Of a stretch of 64,000 bases of DNA, positions 35,299-44,495 are shown in pieces. Numbering within the stretch: position 1 is the first letter of the stretch; each line of letters begins with the position of its first letter. The stretch covers positions 124,001-188,000 of the forward strand of contig NZ_JAQLOI010000003.1 of NCBI RefSeq assembly GCF_028204155.1, in the 5' to 3' direction. The position numbers and the translations under genes are program-made. The notes beneath the pieces were generated by a model. It worked only from the letters and a program-made list of their open reading frames with translations. It had not been told where the DNA came from and ran no database searches. Source of the stretch: Vibrio algarum. GTDB lineage: Bacteria > Pseudomonadota > Gammaproteobacteria > Enterobacterales > Vibrionaceae.

Positions 35299-36060
35299 TT
35301 ACGGCAACCAGGCAATAACGCCTTGCTTAAAGCTCGGACGCTGAATAATGGCGTTTTTCCACTTTTCTAGGTGCGGATAGTCTTCAAATGGGTACTTTGC
35401 TGCTTTAAGAATTACCAGTTGAGGGATCCAGGTAATGTCCGCCAGAGAGAAACTGTCGCCAGCTAGCCAGTCATTGTCTCTCAGACGGTCATCCATTTTC
35501 TGGAAGCAATCGTCGATAACTCTTGTTGCATTAGCCAAATCTTCCTCAGTAAAACCTTCATTAGAGTTAAAGCGTTCGTGGAACTCAAGCAGAGCAAGAT
35601 CATAGGTTTGTTTCTTCTGATAGTCCGCCATTTGATCGGGCGTTCTTTTCATTTTTCCGCTCGGCTGACCTAAGTTGCCATACATGTAAGTTTTTATTGA
35701 AAGGTGATTATCCCTGGCTAAATACATCCAGAAATACATTTGTTGTTCATCTTGTTCTGAATCAGGGCGTAGTGAACCCGGTGAATATTTTTTATCAAGA
35801 CAGTCAATAATGTCTGCGGAATCGATAATAACAACACCGTCATCAACCAATGTCGGGACAACGCCATTAGGGTTAATACCGAAATACTCATCAGTCAGGT
35901 TTTCACCCTTCATCAAATCTAGCAGGTGGCTTGTCCAGTCCAGACCTTTTTCTTCCAGAGCGATACGGACACGCATTGCGCAATTGGACATGTTGGCATG
36001 GTAAAGGTGTAGCCCTTTAAAGCTCTCAACACTTTTATTGGTTGGTATGATAATTCCCAT
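35299..36060 (-). CDS. Glutathione S-transferase family protein
   Basis: A 253-residue GST. The thioredoxin-like N-terminal domain has LYHANMSNCAMRVRIALEEKG and, at its end, NPNGVVPTLVDDGVVIIDSA, the gamma-glutamyl binding loop. The all-alpha C-terminal domain has WLAGDSFSLADITWIPQL, the conserved N-capping box. The catalytic first-helix residue appears to be Ser or Asn in MSNCAMR. AGAGG lies 7 bases before the ATG at 36060. It is the last gene of the seven-gene minus-strand group. It probably conjugates glutathione to xenobiotic or quinone electrophiles. No frame problem is seen. Confidence 0.88.
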   Translation of the reverse strand: MGIIIPTNKSVESFKGLHLYHANMSNCAMRVRIALEEKGLDWTSHLLDLMKGENLTDEYFGINPNGVVPTLVDDGVVIIDSADIIDCLDKKYSPGSLRPDSEQDEQQMYFWMYLARDNHLSIKTYMYGNLGQPSGKMKRTPDQMADYQKKQTYDLALLEFHERFNSNEGFTEEDLANATRVIDDCFQKMDDRLRDNDWLAGDSFSLADITWIPQLVILKAAKYPFEDYPHLEKWKNAIIQRPSFKQGVIAWLP

Positions 36061-36098
36061 CTTTCTGCCTCTCAGGTGTTAGTTTAAGAAAAGGATGA

Positions 36099-36404
36099 TT
36101 AATTGCCTTTCATGGCTTTCTTCAGGTTCACCATAAAATGTTTGAAGTGCGGCATAAAATCAGCAAACAGAACGTGTTTTCTGTTCTGCATCATAACCGG
36201 GGCAACAAGACGTAATGCTACCCCCACTTTAGTTGCGTCCTGTTCATCCAGACCGCTGCCTTGTTTAAGTTTTTCAACAATAGTGAACATATCTTCGCGG
36301 TCTTCTACTTCAAACTGCAGTATTCTAGGTGTTTCTCCATTGGCTGAACTTGCATCTTCAATAGTTACGCGATAAGTATTGTTTTTCTTAATTAGTGATT
36401 TCAT
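36099..36404 (-). CDS. DUF3861-family protein
   Basis: A 101-residue soluble protein that matches DUF3861: NNTYRVTIEDAS, LQFEVEDREDMFTIVEKLKQ and DEQDATKVGVALRLVAPVMMQNR. Function is unknown in all members. The ATG at 36404 has GGAG six bases upstream; the longer reading frame lacks support. It lies between the nitroreductase and the GST genes with short gaps (66 and 38 bases) and so belongs to the same cluster. No catalytic residues or membrane segments are visible. Confidence 0.85.
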   Translation of the reverse strand: MKSLIKKNNTYRVTIEDASSANGETPRILQFEVEDREDMFTIVEKLKQGSGLDEQDATKVGVALRLVAPVMMQNRKHVLFADFMPHFKHFMVNLKKAMKGN

Positions 36405-36470
36405 TGTTATCTCCGCTTTTGAAATCTCAATAGAGCAATTTATTAATTTCAACGATGTTTTACACGAGAT

Positions 36471-37130
36471 TTACAGAGTAATAACTACTTTGTTTAGTGG
36501 TAATCGCGCTTTAGGAAGACCATGGTTATAGTCACTATCTTGCTGGTGATAACCCAGAGCAAGTACTGTTTCACACACGTATCCATCCAACTCTGCTTTA
36601 AAAATTTCACCAATCATTTCAGAGTCCACACCTTCCATCGGGGTAGAATCTATCCTCAACCGAGCAAGTGTATGGAGCGCGTTTCCTAGGGCAAGATAGG
36701 TCTGTGCTTTTGTCCACTGAGCATTGACGCCATTCTCGTCAGCTGTTATGTCCGCAAAGTACATGCCTTTGTTCAACATCTCGTCATACATAGCTTCAGG
36801 CAGATGACCAGACGTTACTTCTGCATCTACAACTATTTTGTAAGCTTCTTTATTAAAGCGGGGATTGTAAGCAAACAGAATAGAATGTGATGCCGACTTT
36901 GCATGCTGCTGATTGTTCTGGAACTTATTTTCGAACGTATCATGCAAGCGCTGTTTAGCTTCATCGCTTTCGATCACGATAAACCTCCATGGCTGCGAGT
37001 TAACGGAAGATGCAGACAGCCGCAATGCTTCTTTGATCACTGCTATATCGTTTACAGAAATTTTCTTGGCTGCATCGTACTTCTTGGTTGAATAGCGTTG
37101 GTTAAGATCATGAATGATTGGATGAGTCAT
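36471..37130 (-). CDS. NAD(P)H nitroreductase, NfsB-like
   Basis: A 219-residue flavin reductase of the nitroreductase family. The FMN site motif RYSTKKYDAAKKIS is followed by LRLSASSVNSQPWRFIVIES; the C-terminal end contains LALGYHQQDSDYNHGLPKARLPLNKVV. Members reduce nitroaromatics, quinones and flavins with NAD(P)H in the cytoplasm. GGAG lies 7 bases before the ATG at 37130. Together with DoxX, YCII, the MBL-fold protein and the GST it suggests a quinone or xenobiotic response operon. Length and motif spacing are normal for NfsB. Confidence 0.9.
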   Translation of the reverse strand: MTHPIIHDLNQRYSTKKYDAAKKISVNDIAVIKEALRLSASSVNSQPWRFIVIESDEAKQRLHDTFENKFQNNQQHAKSASHSILFAYNPRFNKEAYKIVVDAEVTSGHLPEAMYDEMLNKGMYFADITADENGVNAQWTKAQTYLALGNALHTLARLRIDSTPMEGVDSEMIGEIFKAELDGYVCETVLALGYHQQDSDYNHGLPKARLPLNKVVITL

Positions 37131-37162
37131 TTGGATTCTCCAGTTTAGAAATAGATGAATGT

Positions 37163-38134
37163 TTAAAAGATGTCTTTGAGCTGAATGTGGATGTATTGAT
37201 ATTTCAACGTTCTATTTAATTGCTTGTTAGTGTTCTTCTTAGTCCCTCTTTGGTGCTGTTCTTCTAACAACAAGCCGTTCTTATCTCTGATGTAGGTTGT
37301 AGTAGAGGCAAGATAATATGGGCTTTCCTTGCTATCTAATGGGGTGCTCTCATACTCATAGCTCTCTTCGATAAGATTGCTGTTGGTATCATATGCAAAC
37401 TCACGTGTTCCCATGCTTGTGCTTATTGGTGTACCTTCCACAATGTACTTGCCAGAAAGTGTTTCTTTTACAAGGTTATTTTGACTGTCATAGGTGAATT
37501 CATACTGGTCTGCGTAAGTACCGGATACACCAGCTATTGATACGTTATTGCTAGACTGCTTATATCCGTTGGTATCGTAGCTGTAGGTATAGTGTTCAAT
37601 TTTTTTATTCTTTCTTTTAATATAATTGGCTAGTAATAACCCATTAGCACCATATTCAAAGTAGCGCTCACTTACCCCGCCATTGGCGTACTTGTCGATT
37701 TCCTTTATTTTTTGACCATGACCGTTGTATTTGTAGGTAACGGTGTTCTGTAGGCTGGTGTTATTTATCGTGGTTTTCTTTATTAATTGGTGGTCAGCAT
37801 TGTATTCAAGGCGGTAGGTGTAAGTTTCACCAAAGCCTAAAGAATCTCTTTGTGCGAGTAGCTTGCCTTTGTCATTGTAAATAAAGTCTTGTTGTCGTAA
37901 TTGGTAGCGCTTCGATTTGGTGTGCTTGTATGAAATCTTTGAAACTAAGGAGAAAGTTCTTTCTAATAGTTGTTCCTTATATTTTCCATTTGGGAATAGA
38001 GTTATGTATGTCCTTGCATCCTCCACTGACTCAATTTTTAGATAAATATCTTCTTCAACATTGTCCGTAGCTGTTAAGTCAACACATCCATACAAAGCAA
38101 TGACGGTAAAGGGAATAAAGAGTAGATTTTTCAT
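37163..38134 (-). CDS. Lipoprotein with YD/RHS-like repeats
   Basis: A 323-residue exported protein. The signal ends at LYGC, so Cys17 is the lipidation site. The mature part is full of Y-x-Y-N/D-x-x-G repeats: QDFIYNDKGKLL, YRLEYNADHQLI, VTYKYNGHGQKI, FEYGANGLLL, YSYDTNGYKQ, FTYDSQNNLV and FAYDTNSNLI. These are like the YD repeats of RHS shells but form a short stand-alone array. Function is unknown; a surface structural or binding role is plausible. It sits between the MBL-fold gene and the nitroreductase in the same direction, but its unlike content makes operon membership uncertain. Confidence 0.75.
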   Translation of the reverse strand: MKNLLFIPFTVIALYGCVDLTATDNVEEDIYLKIESVEDARTYITLFPNGKYKEQLLERTFSLVSKISYKHTKSKRYQLRQQDFIYNDKGKLLAQRDSLGFGETYTYRLEYNADHQLIKKTTINNTSLQNTVTYKYNGHGQKIKEIDKYANGGVSERYFEYGANGLLLANYIKRKNKKIEHYTYSYDTNGYKQSSNNVSIAGVSGTYADQYEFTYDSQNNLVKETLSGKYIVEGTPISTSMGTREFAYDTNSNLIEESYEYESTPLDSKESPYYLASTTTYIRDKNGLLLEEQHQRGTKKNTNKQLNRTLKYQYIHIQLKDIF

Positions 38135-38251
38135 ATGGCATTCGGGTGCGGATCGGTGGTTGATGGTTTCTGTTTTAAAGCGGTGCTAACCGATGTGACA
38201 TCATTAGTACCGCAGGCTTAAGTGTTTATGTGATATCTACACAGGCGACAA

Positions 38252-39316
38252 TTAAGGGTTCAGGATCGCAAACTGCATGAACATCATCTTAAAGTTTTCT
38301 TCCGCATTCAGGCTAGCATTGCGTACTCTTGCAGCCCAACGCTCGATAAACTTCTGCGCTGCCATTTCAGCCGCCAGGTCGATACCTTCACGGTAGTTCC
38401 ACCACTCAGAACCATCCTTGTAACGACGATGTGCTTCTTTCATCGTTGCATGGAATGCTTCCGACTTCATAACGTCATGCATGATATCTTGCATATCTTT
38501 AATCAGGTCACGGTATTCCTCTAAATCAGCATGTGTCGCTACGATCTTCTCGTGGCCGGTGATGATAAACTCTGCTTGAGGGTAATCATTTAATAGAATT
38601 TGTGGCAACTTCCAGGTCATCATTGGATCGGTAGCTTCACCAAAGTGAATCCAAGGTGCGGATTTAGCGTGGAATGTATCAATAGCAAACAGGATGTTTT
38701 GCTTAGGTGCATACACTACGCTGTCATCATGTGAGTGCCAGTTTCTACGATAGTTTTTAAATTCCAGTCGTAGTCCACCGGTTTCAAGAACATAATCATC
38801 ATCCCATACCACATTAGGCATTGGACGCAGAGCCGCTCTCTCAGCAGGTAAATCTTCGTGAGCAATTTGTAGGAACTCTTCAGTTTCCTTCTGAGAGATG
38901 ATTTTCGCATCTTTTGCCAGCAGATCGGACTTAAGATAAAGGTGCATACCTTCAGCATGATCACGGTGATGGTGTGAGTAAATCACATGTGTGATTTTTT
39001 TATCAGTCAGTCGTGGAATCAGATCTAATACGGAGGGAGTCAGTTCTGGACGGGCATCGTAAACAACGACACCAACATCTGTAATGAAGAACACCATACT
39101 GTCAAATTCATTGTGAATATAGTAAGCGTTATCTGCTACTTTGTAGTAGTTATAGCCACGCTCTGGAATTGAAGTGTAAACGTAATTTACGTCAGTATAC
39201 TTAGCTTTTACTTTTTCTAAGTCAAAGTCTTTTTCTGCATTATACGTATTAGCGGCACAAGTGGCGCTTGATGCAGAAAGTGCTAGTAGTGTTGAATATA
39301 GAATGCATTTATACAT
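38252..39316 (-). CDS. Metallo-beta-lactamase fold hydrolase, secreted
   Basis: A 354-residue MBL-fold protein with a signal peptide of about 22 residues ending SATCA. Metal ligands are clear: SHHHRDHAEG gives the HxHxDH set near residue 117-122, RNWHSHDD and the Asp in FAIDTFHAK follow, and ITGHEK supplies the last His. The ATG at 39316 (MYKCILYSTL) is chosen over a longer open frame without conserved content. It resembles periplasmic hydrolases of quorum-sensing lactones or arylsulfates, but no subfamily can be proven. It follows the DoxX gene in the LysR-regulated cluster. Confidence 0.85.
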   Translation of the reverse strand: MYKCILYSTLLALSASSATCAANTYNAEKDFDLEKVKAKYTDVNYVYTSIPERGYNYYKVADNAYYIHNEFDSMVFFITDVGVVVYDARPELTPSVLDLIPRLTDKKITHVIYSHHHRDHAEGMHLYLKSDLLAKDAKIISQKETEEFLQIAHEDLPAERAALRPMPNVVWDDDYVLETGGLRLEFKNYRRNWHSHDDSVVYAPKQNILFAIDTFHAKSAPWIHFGEATDPMMTWKLPQILLNDYPQAEFIITGHEKIVATHADLEEYRDLIKDMQDIMHDVMKSEAFHATMKEAHRRYKDGSEWWNYREGIDLAAEMAAQKFIERWAARVRNASLNAEENFKMMFMQFAILNP

Positions 39317-39409
39317 AATGTTAAGTCTTCGTTTATTTAGGTATGAAATCACTAAAACTAAATAAGTCATAGTGACGTAGATAATTAATATCTAGATAGA
39401 TAGTCGTGC

Positions 39410-39850
39410 TTATTGGGCTTTGCTATAAATGAACTTGTCTACAGAAAACCTACCTGCACCATTCGCGAGAATGAATATATAGGCCACCAGAAGAGCTCCC
39501 TGATACTCATAGCCACCTGCTCGTACATCGAACCCGTTAGGCCAACCCAGCAGAACGAAAGCAACTGTTAATGAAACGCAGTTAGCTAAAGCACCAAGTC
39601 GAGTGAAGAAACCAAGCATAACTGCGATACCACCGAATGTTTCACCCAGAGATGCCATAACCGCCATAGGGTAAGCAGGCTCTACACCAATCTTGCTGAA
39701 GAACATAGCTGTACCGTCTAGGTTGAAGAGTTTTCCCTGTCCGTGCCACATCATGGCTGCGCCCATATACAGTCTTAACAGGAGCTCGTGGAACCCAAGA
39801 GTGTTTGGTTTGGTGATTAATTGAATAAGTTTTTTCATAAAACTAACCAT
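39410..39850 (-). CDS. DoxX-family membrane protein
   Basis: A 146-residue protein with four hydrophobic segments and the DoxX pattern: LLLRLYMGAAMMWHGQGKLF at the first helix, MASLGETFGGIAVMLGFFTRLGA at the second. DoxX relatives take part in thiosulfate:quinone oxidoreduction or redox stress at the membrane. The ATG at 39850 overlaps the upstream stop as TAATG, implying coupling; a second ATG at 39838 is possible. It lies directly after the YCII gene and before the MBL-fold gene. The operon is probably controlled by the divergent LysR at 40404. Confidence 0.85.
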   Translation of the reverse strand: MVSFMKKLIQLITKPNTLGFHELLLRLYMGAAMMWHGQGKLFNLDGTAMFFSKIGVEPAYPMAVMASLGETFGGIAVMLGFFTRLGALANCVSLTVAFVLLGWPNGFDVRAGGYEYQGALLVAYIFILANGAGRFSVDKFIYSKAQ

Positions 39851-40296
39851 TATTTAATTTCAACTGTTTGATCAGAGATCTTTACAGAAAAATCAAAGCT
39901 ACCTTCGTTAAGTGTCCACTTACGTAGTTTGTACTTTCTTACACCGCGAGCGTGGAAAGGGTCAGCATCAGCAATCGCTTTTGCATCTTCGAAAGATTTT
40001 GCTCGAATAATGATCATGCCTGATGTTGGGTGCTCTTTTTCGCTCTCTTCAGCGATAGGGCCAGCTCCAAACATAATGCCTTTCTCTTCAAGCATTACTT
40101 GATAATTCAGGTGGTCACTAACTGTATTAACGAACTCTTCTTGAGTACCAACAAGTGTGGTCTCATAGACGTAAAGATCCATCGCAAGAAAGTTAGCGAT
40201 GCGCTCTCTTTGTTCTCTTGTAAAAGGATTGGCTGAAGCTGAACCTACCACTGCTACAGAAATGATCAGGCAAAGCCATGTTGTTAACTTCTTCAC
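39850..40296 (-). CDS. Exported YCII-like protein
   Basis: A 148-residue protein with a signal peptide (MKKLTTWLCLIISVAVVGSA, cleavage near SASA-N). The mature part has the YCII fold: LYVYETTLVGTQEEFVNTVSDHL, MFGAGPIA and IIIRAKSFEDAKAIADADPF followed by HARGVRKY. The catalytic-type His and Asp of YCII domains are present, so a small-molecule hydrolase or dehydrochlorinase-like role is possible. Periplasmic YCII proteins are unusual. An AGGAG lies upstream of the ATG at 40296. It is the first gene of the LysR-linked group, 107 bases from the LysR start. Confidence 0.8.
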   Translation of the reverse strand: MKKLTTWLCLIISVAVVGSASANPFTREQRERIANFLAMDLYVYETTLVGTQEEFVNTVSDHLNYQVMLEEKGIMFGAGPIAEESEKEHPTSGMIIIRAKSFEDAKAIADADPFHARGVRKYKLRKWTLNEGSFDFSVKISDQTVEIK

Positions 40297-40403
40297 TCTT
40301 TACTCCTTATTTTGTTGTCTTAACGAATTATAAAGGTGGGATGAAAGACAAAAAAACGAAAATAAATTGTACAACTCAATAACCATTAGTTATGGTGTTT
40401 GTT

Positions 40404-41276
40404 ATGAAACAAGAACAATTAAGAATGCTGATCGCTGTTGTTGAAACTGGAACTTTCAGTCGAGCTGCAGAGCGTGTATACAAAAGTCAGGCCGCTATCA
40501 GTAAGGCAATAAAAGGACTGGAAGAAGAGCTGGAAATTCAGCTGTTTTCTCGTGATTCCTACCGCCCGGAATTAACATCGGAAGGAAAGATTCTTTACAG
40601 GAAAGCACTTGAGGTTATTGATCAGTTTGATCAGTTCGAGGAAGTGGCCAAAGAATTATCTTTGGGAGTAGAGCCAGAATTAAGTATTGTGGTAAGTGCT
40701 CTTTGCCCTCTTCCGAGAATACTAGACATCATAAAAGCCCTGTCGGATAAGTACCCCCAGACCCGTATTAACCTTTCTATTAATACTTTGGGACGCGTTT
40801 TAGAAGAATTGAAGTCCGGAGATGCTGATATAGCAATAACTCCCTTGGAAGGGACTGAACCTACTCTGAAAAGCGCTTATCTTTACGATATCAAAATGCT
40901 CATAGTAGCCAGTCAAGAATTTAAACTTTCTACTTTTAGTAAGTGCTCTCTAGAGCAATTGAGAAGCTACAATCAGATAGTTGTGAAAAATGAGCATCAC
41001 CATGAACTCGACCGATCGGATGACGTTCTGCGCACTGGACGTAGGTGGGATGTCAATAGTCTGTTTAGTAAGAAGGAAGTAATCCTAGCAGGATTGGGGT
41101 GGGGGCAGCTCCCTGAACATTTAGTCACTGAAGAACTTCAGGAAGGTCATTTAATTCCGTTGGAGGTAGAAGGCTTTTCAATGCAGAAAGCCCCCAGAGT
41201 ACACGTTGTCAGAAAACAACAGACCATATTAGGACCGGTTGCACAGGAGTTATGGAGCTCTATTAAGTTGCTATAA
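40404..41276 (+). CDS. LysR-family transcriptional regulator
   Basis: A 290-residue LysR protein with MKQEQLRMLIAVVETGTFSR, the HTH AAERVYKSQAAISKAIKGLEEEL, and an effector domain from about residue 90 (ELSIVVSALCPLPRILDII). The ATG at 40404 gives the normal N-terminus; an upstream ATG at 40392 adds four residues and cannot be excluded. It is divergent from the YCII/DoxX/MBL operon and is expected to regulate it. Residues in the effector pocket are not diagnostic. Confidence 0.88.
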   Translation: MKQEQLRMLIAVVETGTFSRAAERVYKSQAAISKAIKGLEEELEIQLFSRDSYRPELTSEGKILYRKALEVIDQFDQFEEVAKELSLGVEPELSIVVSALCPLPRILDIIKALSDKYPQTRINLSINTLGRVLEELKSGDADIAITPLEGTEPTLKSAYLYDIKMLIVASQEFKLSTFSKCSLEQLRSYNQIVVKNEHHHELDRSDDVLRTGRRWDVNSLFSKKEVILAGLGWGQLPEHLVTEELQEGHLIPLEVEGFSMQKAPRVHVVRKQQTILGPVAQELWSSIKLL

Positions 41277-41510
41277 GTTTGAGGGGGAATAGTCGGTGAC
41301 GAAATTTATCGGCCAAAAATCTAGTCAGCACGTTATGGGGCAATTCCGTGTCAGTGATTTCACCAAATTTAACCATTTATGGATTATCCTAGGTACTGCA
41401 AACCTCTAATCTAGTGGCCAGACTCACTCATCCAATACACTCCGAACCAATCGGAAAGGCTTTATTGGAAAATTTACAAAACTGTGGCCAAATTTGGTTG
41501 ACCTCAGCAA
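41277..41510. repeat. Intergenic gap with a dispersed repeat
   Basis: The segment from about 41329 to 41400 resembles 45405-45475: both share CAATTCCGTGTC (41341-41352 and 45416-45427) and continue with about 75 per cent identity for some 60 bases. Both copies are in intergenic DNA. No gene is seen. Confidence 0.4.
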
Positions 41511-42464
41511 CTATGAACCAATGAAAAAAGGTGTTTCTTGCTTTAGTAAGTTCCCTTTAAGTATTTTTTTGTACTCTATAAGGTGTTCCATAAACGCTTG
41601 GCTGAGTGGACTTTGACGTGTCGAAGTAGGAAACACAAGATTCCAATGAGTTTCAATGGGAAACGTGTCCACGGATAGAATCGCTAGGTTTGACGGATTT
41701 TCTTGGGTCAAGGCATACTCAGAAAGTATAGACAACCCCATACCTGCCATAACACAATGTTTAATGGCTTCATTGCTCTCCATAACAAGTTTCGGATTTA
41801 ACGTTATATCGTGTTGTCCGAGGTGTTTTTCAATCGCCTGACGAGTACCTGAACCTTGTTCTCGTAGAATCCAAGAAAAGCCCACAAGCGACCGTATATC
41901 AATATTATCTTTTCGAGCAAGGGGGTGATTTTTACTGGCAATAGCATATAGGTTATTTGGAAAAAGCGGAACGATACCTCCTGACATATCACTATCAATA
42001 TGGCTAAATAAGTACAAGTCGTCTTGTCCGTTTTGATATCTTTCTTTTATTTTGTCTCGATTGTCGACTTTTAAATCAATGTCTACCATTTGGTGTTTAT
42101 CAATGAAACTACCGATTAAATGTGGGACAAAATACTCGCAAGATGTGACTGCGGCTACTTTTAACGTTCCTGACTTTAGCTGCGCCAAATTAGCAATCTC
42201 AATTTCCAAGTCATCTACATTCTGTATGATTTTCATACAGTACCGAGCCGTCATATGACCCACTTCTGTGAATACTAATTTTTTACCTTGTAAGTGATAG
42301 AGTTCTGCACCTAATAACTCGGAAAGCTGTTTAAGCTGTATTGATATGGTTGGTTGAGTGAGGTTTAGAACTTTTGCAGCTCCTGATACCGAGCCTTGTT
42401 CGTAAACGGTAAGAAATACTCTAATAGATCGAAAATTGGATAGTCTGTTTCTCAATAGCTGCAT
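41511..42464 (-). CDS. LysR-family transcriptional regulator (CysB/CbbR-like)
   Basis: A 317-residue LysR protein. The HTH region is SVSGAAKVLNLTQPTISIQL followed by KQLSELLGAELYHLQGKKL; the effector domain starts near residue 100 with LKVAAVTSCEYFVPHLIGSF. The ATG at 42464 has AAGGA upstream (five-base spacing) and opens MQLLRNRLSNFRSIRVFL. It is divergent from the Usp/PsiE/zinc-ribbon operon, 170 bases from the first ATG, so that group is the likely target. The family resembles regulators of carbon or sulfur metabolism. Confidence 0.88.
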   Translation of the reverse strand: MQLLRNRLSNFRSIRVFLTVYEQGSVSGAAKVLNLTQPTISIQLKQLSELLGAELYHLQGKKLVFTEVGHMTARYCMKIIQNVDDLEIEIANLAQLKSGTLKVAAVTSCEYFVPHLIGSFIDKHQMVDIDLKVDNRDKIKERYQNGQDDLYLFSHIDSDMSGGIVPLFPNNLYAIASKNHPLARKDNIDIRSLVGFSWILREQGSGTRQAIEKHLGQHDITLNPKLVMESNEAIKHCVMAGMGLSILSEYALTQENPSNLAILSVDTFPIETHWNLVFPTSTRQSPLSQAFMEHLIEYKKILKGNLLKQETPFFIGS

Positions 42465-42633
42465 ACTTTTCCTTAATCCTATAGCAAGAATCAACAGTAC
42501 AAACTAAATGATCTCAAACCTAACTATAGATATTTATCTATGATTTTCATAGTTATTATTAATTTTTATCTATGTTCAGTACATTGTATTGTTTTTATCA
42601 AGAGAAAAAATTCATCGCTTGATTGGAGGTAAC

Positions 42634-43583
42634 ATGTCGTTTAAACACTTATTGGTTCCTTTAGCACCAGAGCAAAAAGTAACGCCCTCTCTCAACAACA
42701 TATTGAAAATTGCAAATGAACTCGAGTCCAAAATGACGTTATTGATGGTCATAGAAGACATGGATGAGCTTAAAGAAATCAGTCGATATTCTGCGAGAAC
42801 CTTAGATATTCTAGATAAAGTCACCAAAATTTATCACTCGCAGCTAAAAACTCTTGTCAGAGAGTTAAAAAGTCGTTTTAAACAGATCGATTTCTGTGTT
42901 CAAGTCAGAATAGGTATTCCATTCATAGAAATAATACAGTGTGCTAGAGAGCAAAACTCGGATTATATCGTTATAGACAGCCATCGAAATAGTAAAACCC
43001 ACGCTTGTCAGAGAGGGAGTACAACACTTCATCTAATGCGAAAGTCCGAGATACCTATCTGGTCTACAACTCAAGAAATACATTCATCCAAAAAATCTTA
43101 GCCGCCGTAGATCTTGATGAACAAGTCAGTGCCGTATTGTGTGAAAAAATCATCAAATCAGCATACGAACTGTGCAAAATCACTGATTCAGAATTAATAC
43201 TGTGTCACATCTGGGAGTTGGAATCGGAGGGGTTCTTGAGAAAGTGGAGTGGTTATACGGACACCGATATTAACCAGCTAACCAGTAAAATGCGTTCTGA
43301 GCGCATTAGAAAAATTGACTCTCTTGCAAACCGACTTATAGAAGGTGACCAATCTATCAAAGTGCGTATTGAGCTGATACAAGGGCAAGCGAAAGAAAGG
43401 TTAACCGAGTTTATTAGGCATGAATCCATTGATGTCACGTTCTTAGGTTCAATGTCTCGAACAGGAATCGCAGGTTATTTAATGGGTAATAAGGCGGAGT
43501 ATTGGTTAAATGAATTGAGTGCCACCGTCGTTACTCTTAAGCCCGATGAGTTTGTCTCTCCAATCATGTCTGTTACCAGGTAA
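42634..43583 (+). pseudogene. UspE-like tandem universal stress protein, frame broken at an A6 run
   Basis: Two UspA domains in one gene of about 316 residues. The first begins MSFKHLLVPLAPEQKVTPSL and reads to HLMRKSEIPIWSTTQEIHSSKKS, then meets a TAG at 43099-43101. The second continues in another frame as ILAAVDLDEQVSAVLCEKI and ends LGSMSRTGIAGYLMGNKAEY. Adding one A to the A6 run at 43090-43095 gives HSSKKILAAVDLDEQ without a break. A GGAGG stands 4 bases before the ATG at 42634. The gene leads an operon with the PsiE-like gene. It may be functional if the missing base is an assembly error. Confidence 0.8.
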
Positions 43584-43597
43584 ATGGAGTGAATACT

Positions 43598-44038
43598 ATG
43601 AAAATTGACACTACTGATAAATTATCGAGCAGTCTTCAAACCGTTATCCACTGGTCCGTAAGAGCTTTGTCTATTCTCATGGTATTTGTCATTATTATGG
43701 GAGTGGTCGATGTTTCATGGATTTTATACAAGAAACTAACCTCTCCTCCTTTTTTGATTTTAACCATATCAGACATGCTCGCTACTTTTGGCGCTTTCAT
43801 GGCGGTGTTAATCGCCATAGAGATTTTTATCAATATCACTGTCTATCTAAGGGACAATGTTATTCACGTTAAGATAGTGATGGCTACTGCTTTAATGGCC
43901 ATTGCAAGGAAAGTGATCATTATTGATTTCGATTCACTTAGTGCAATGTACTTAATAGGGATTGCCGCGGTTATGATTAGTATGAGCGTCGGATATTGGT
44001 TGGTTCATCGACTTCCAAATGAAAGTCACGATGAGTAA
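43598..44038 (+). CDS. PsiE-like inner-membrane protein
   Basis: A 146-residue membrane protein with four hydrophobic helices. LTISDMLATFGAFMAVLIAI and EIFINITVYLRDNVIHVKIV match the phosphate-starvation-inducible PsiE family. The ATG at 43598 has GGAG eight bases upstream. It lies 14 bases after the Usp frame and 45 before the zinc-ribbon gene, so it is in the operon. No biochemical role is known for PsiE. Stress context fits the operon neighbours. Confidence 0.85.
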   Translation: MKIDTTDKLSSSLQTVIHWSVRALSILMVFVIIMGVVDVSWILYKKLTSPPFLILTISDMLATFGAFMAVLIAIEIFINITVYLRDNVIHVKIVMATALMAIARKVIIIDFDSLSAMYLIGIAAVMISMSVGYWLVHRLPNESHDE

Positions 44039-44083
44039 TTTGTCGGAAACAGTTTTTCTAACTAATAAATAGGTTGGTGAGTT

Positions 44084-44267
44084 ATGGATGCTTTAATAGA
44101 ACAAAACGTAACCAAAATTGTTAAGCCAGCAACAATACATATTCATGCTGTATATAGTTGTAAAAAGTTGCCATTACGCAATAGAAGTCATTAAATCTGA
44201 AGTTGAAACGTTACGACCATGTCCTTGCTGCGAGTGTGTTGAGTACACTGAATATTCTCTATTTTAA
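44084..44267 (+). pseudogene. Small zinc-ribbon protein, frame broken at an A5 run
   Basis: A short gene of about 60 residues. The first frame reads MDALIEQNVTKIVKPATIHI, then a second frame gives SCHYAIEVIKSEVETLRPCP ending CECVEYTEYSLF. Removing one A from the A5 run (44162-44166) makes CKSCHYAIEV...RPCPCCECV in one frame, a four-cysteine zinc-ribbon. A GGTGAG precedes the ATG. It follows the PsiE-like gene closely. Such zinc-ribbon genes beside Usp genes may act as redox or nucleic-acid adaptors; function is unknown. The frame break is an insertion here, unlike the others. Confidence 0.6.
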
Positions 44268-44495
44268 CAGCCCTCTAAGCCAAACTTGAGCAGTTGCAAT
44301 AGTATGGACACACCCTCTGTCAGAACATTGCTCAATTTCATTAAACGATTTAGCTCGACTCGGTCAAAGATAGCTAAAAAAAGTGTTGTGAGTTTATGGT
44401 CTAACAAGAAAAGGGCAATAATTCTGTAAAGTACTTTAATTATAATTACCAAGAAATATTAATTAATACATTGCTTGCTAGGAGGTGCTATTAGT

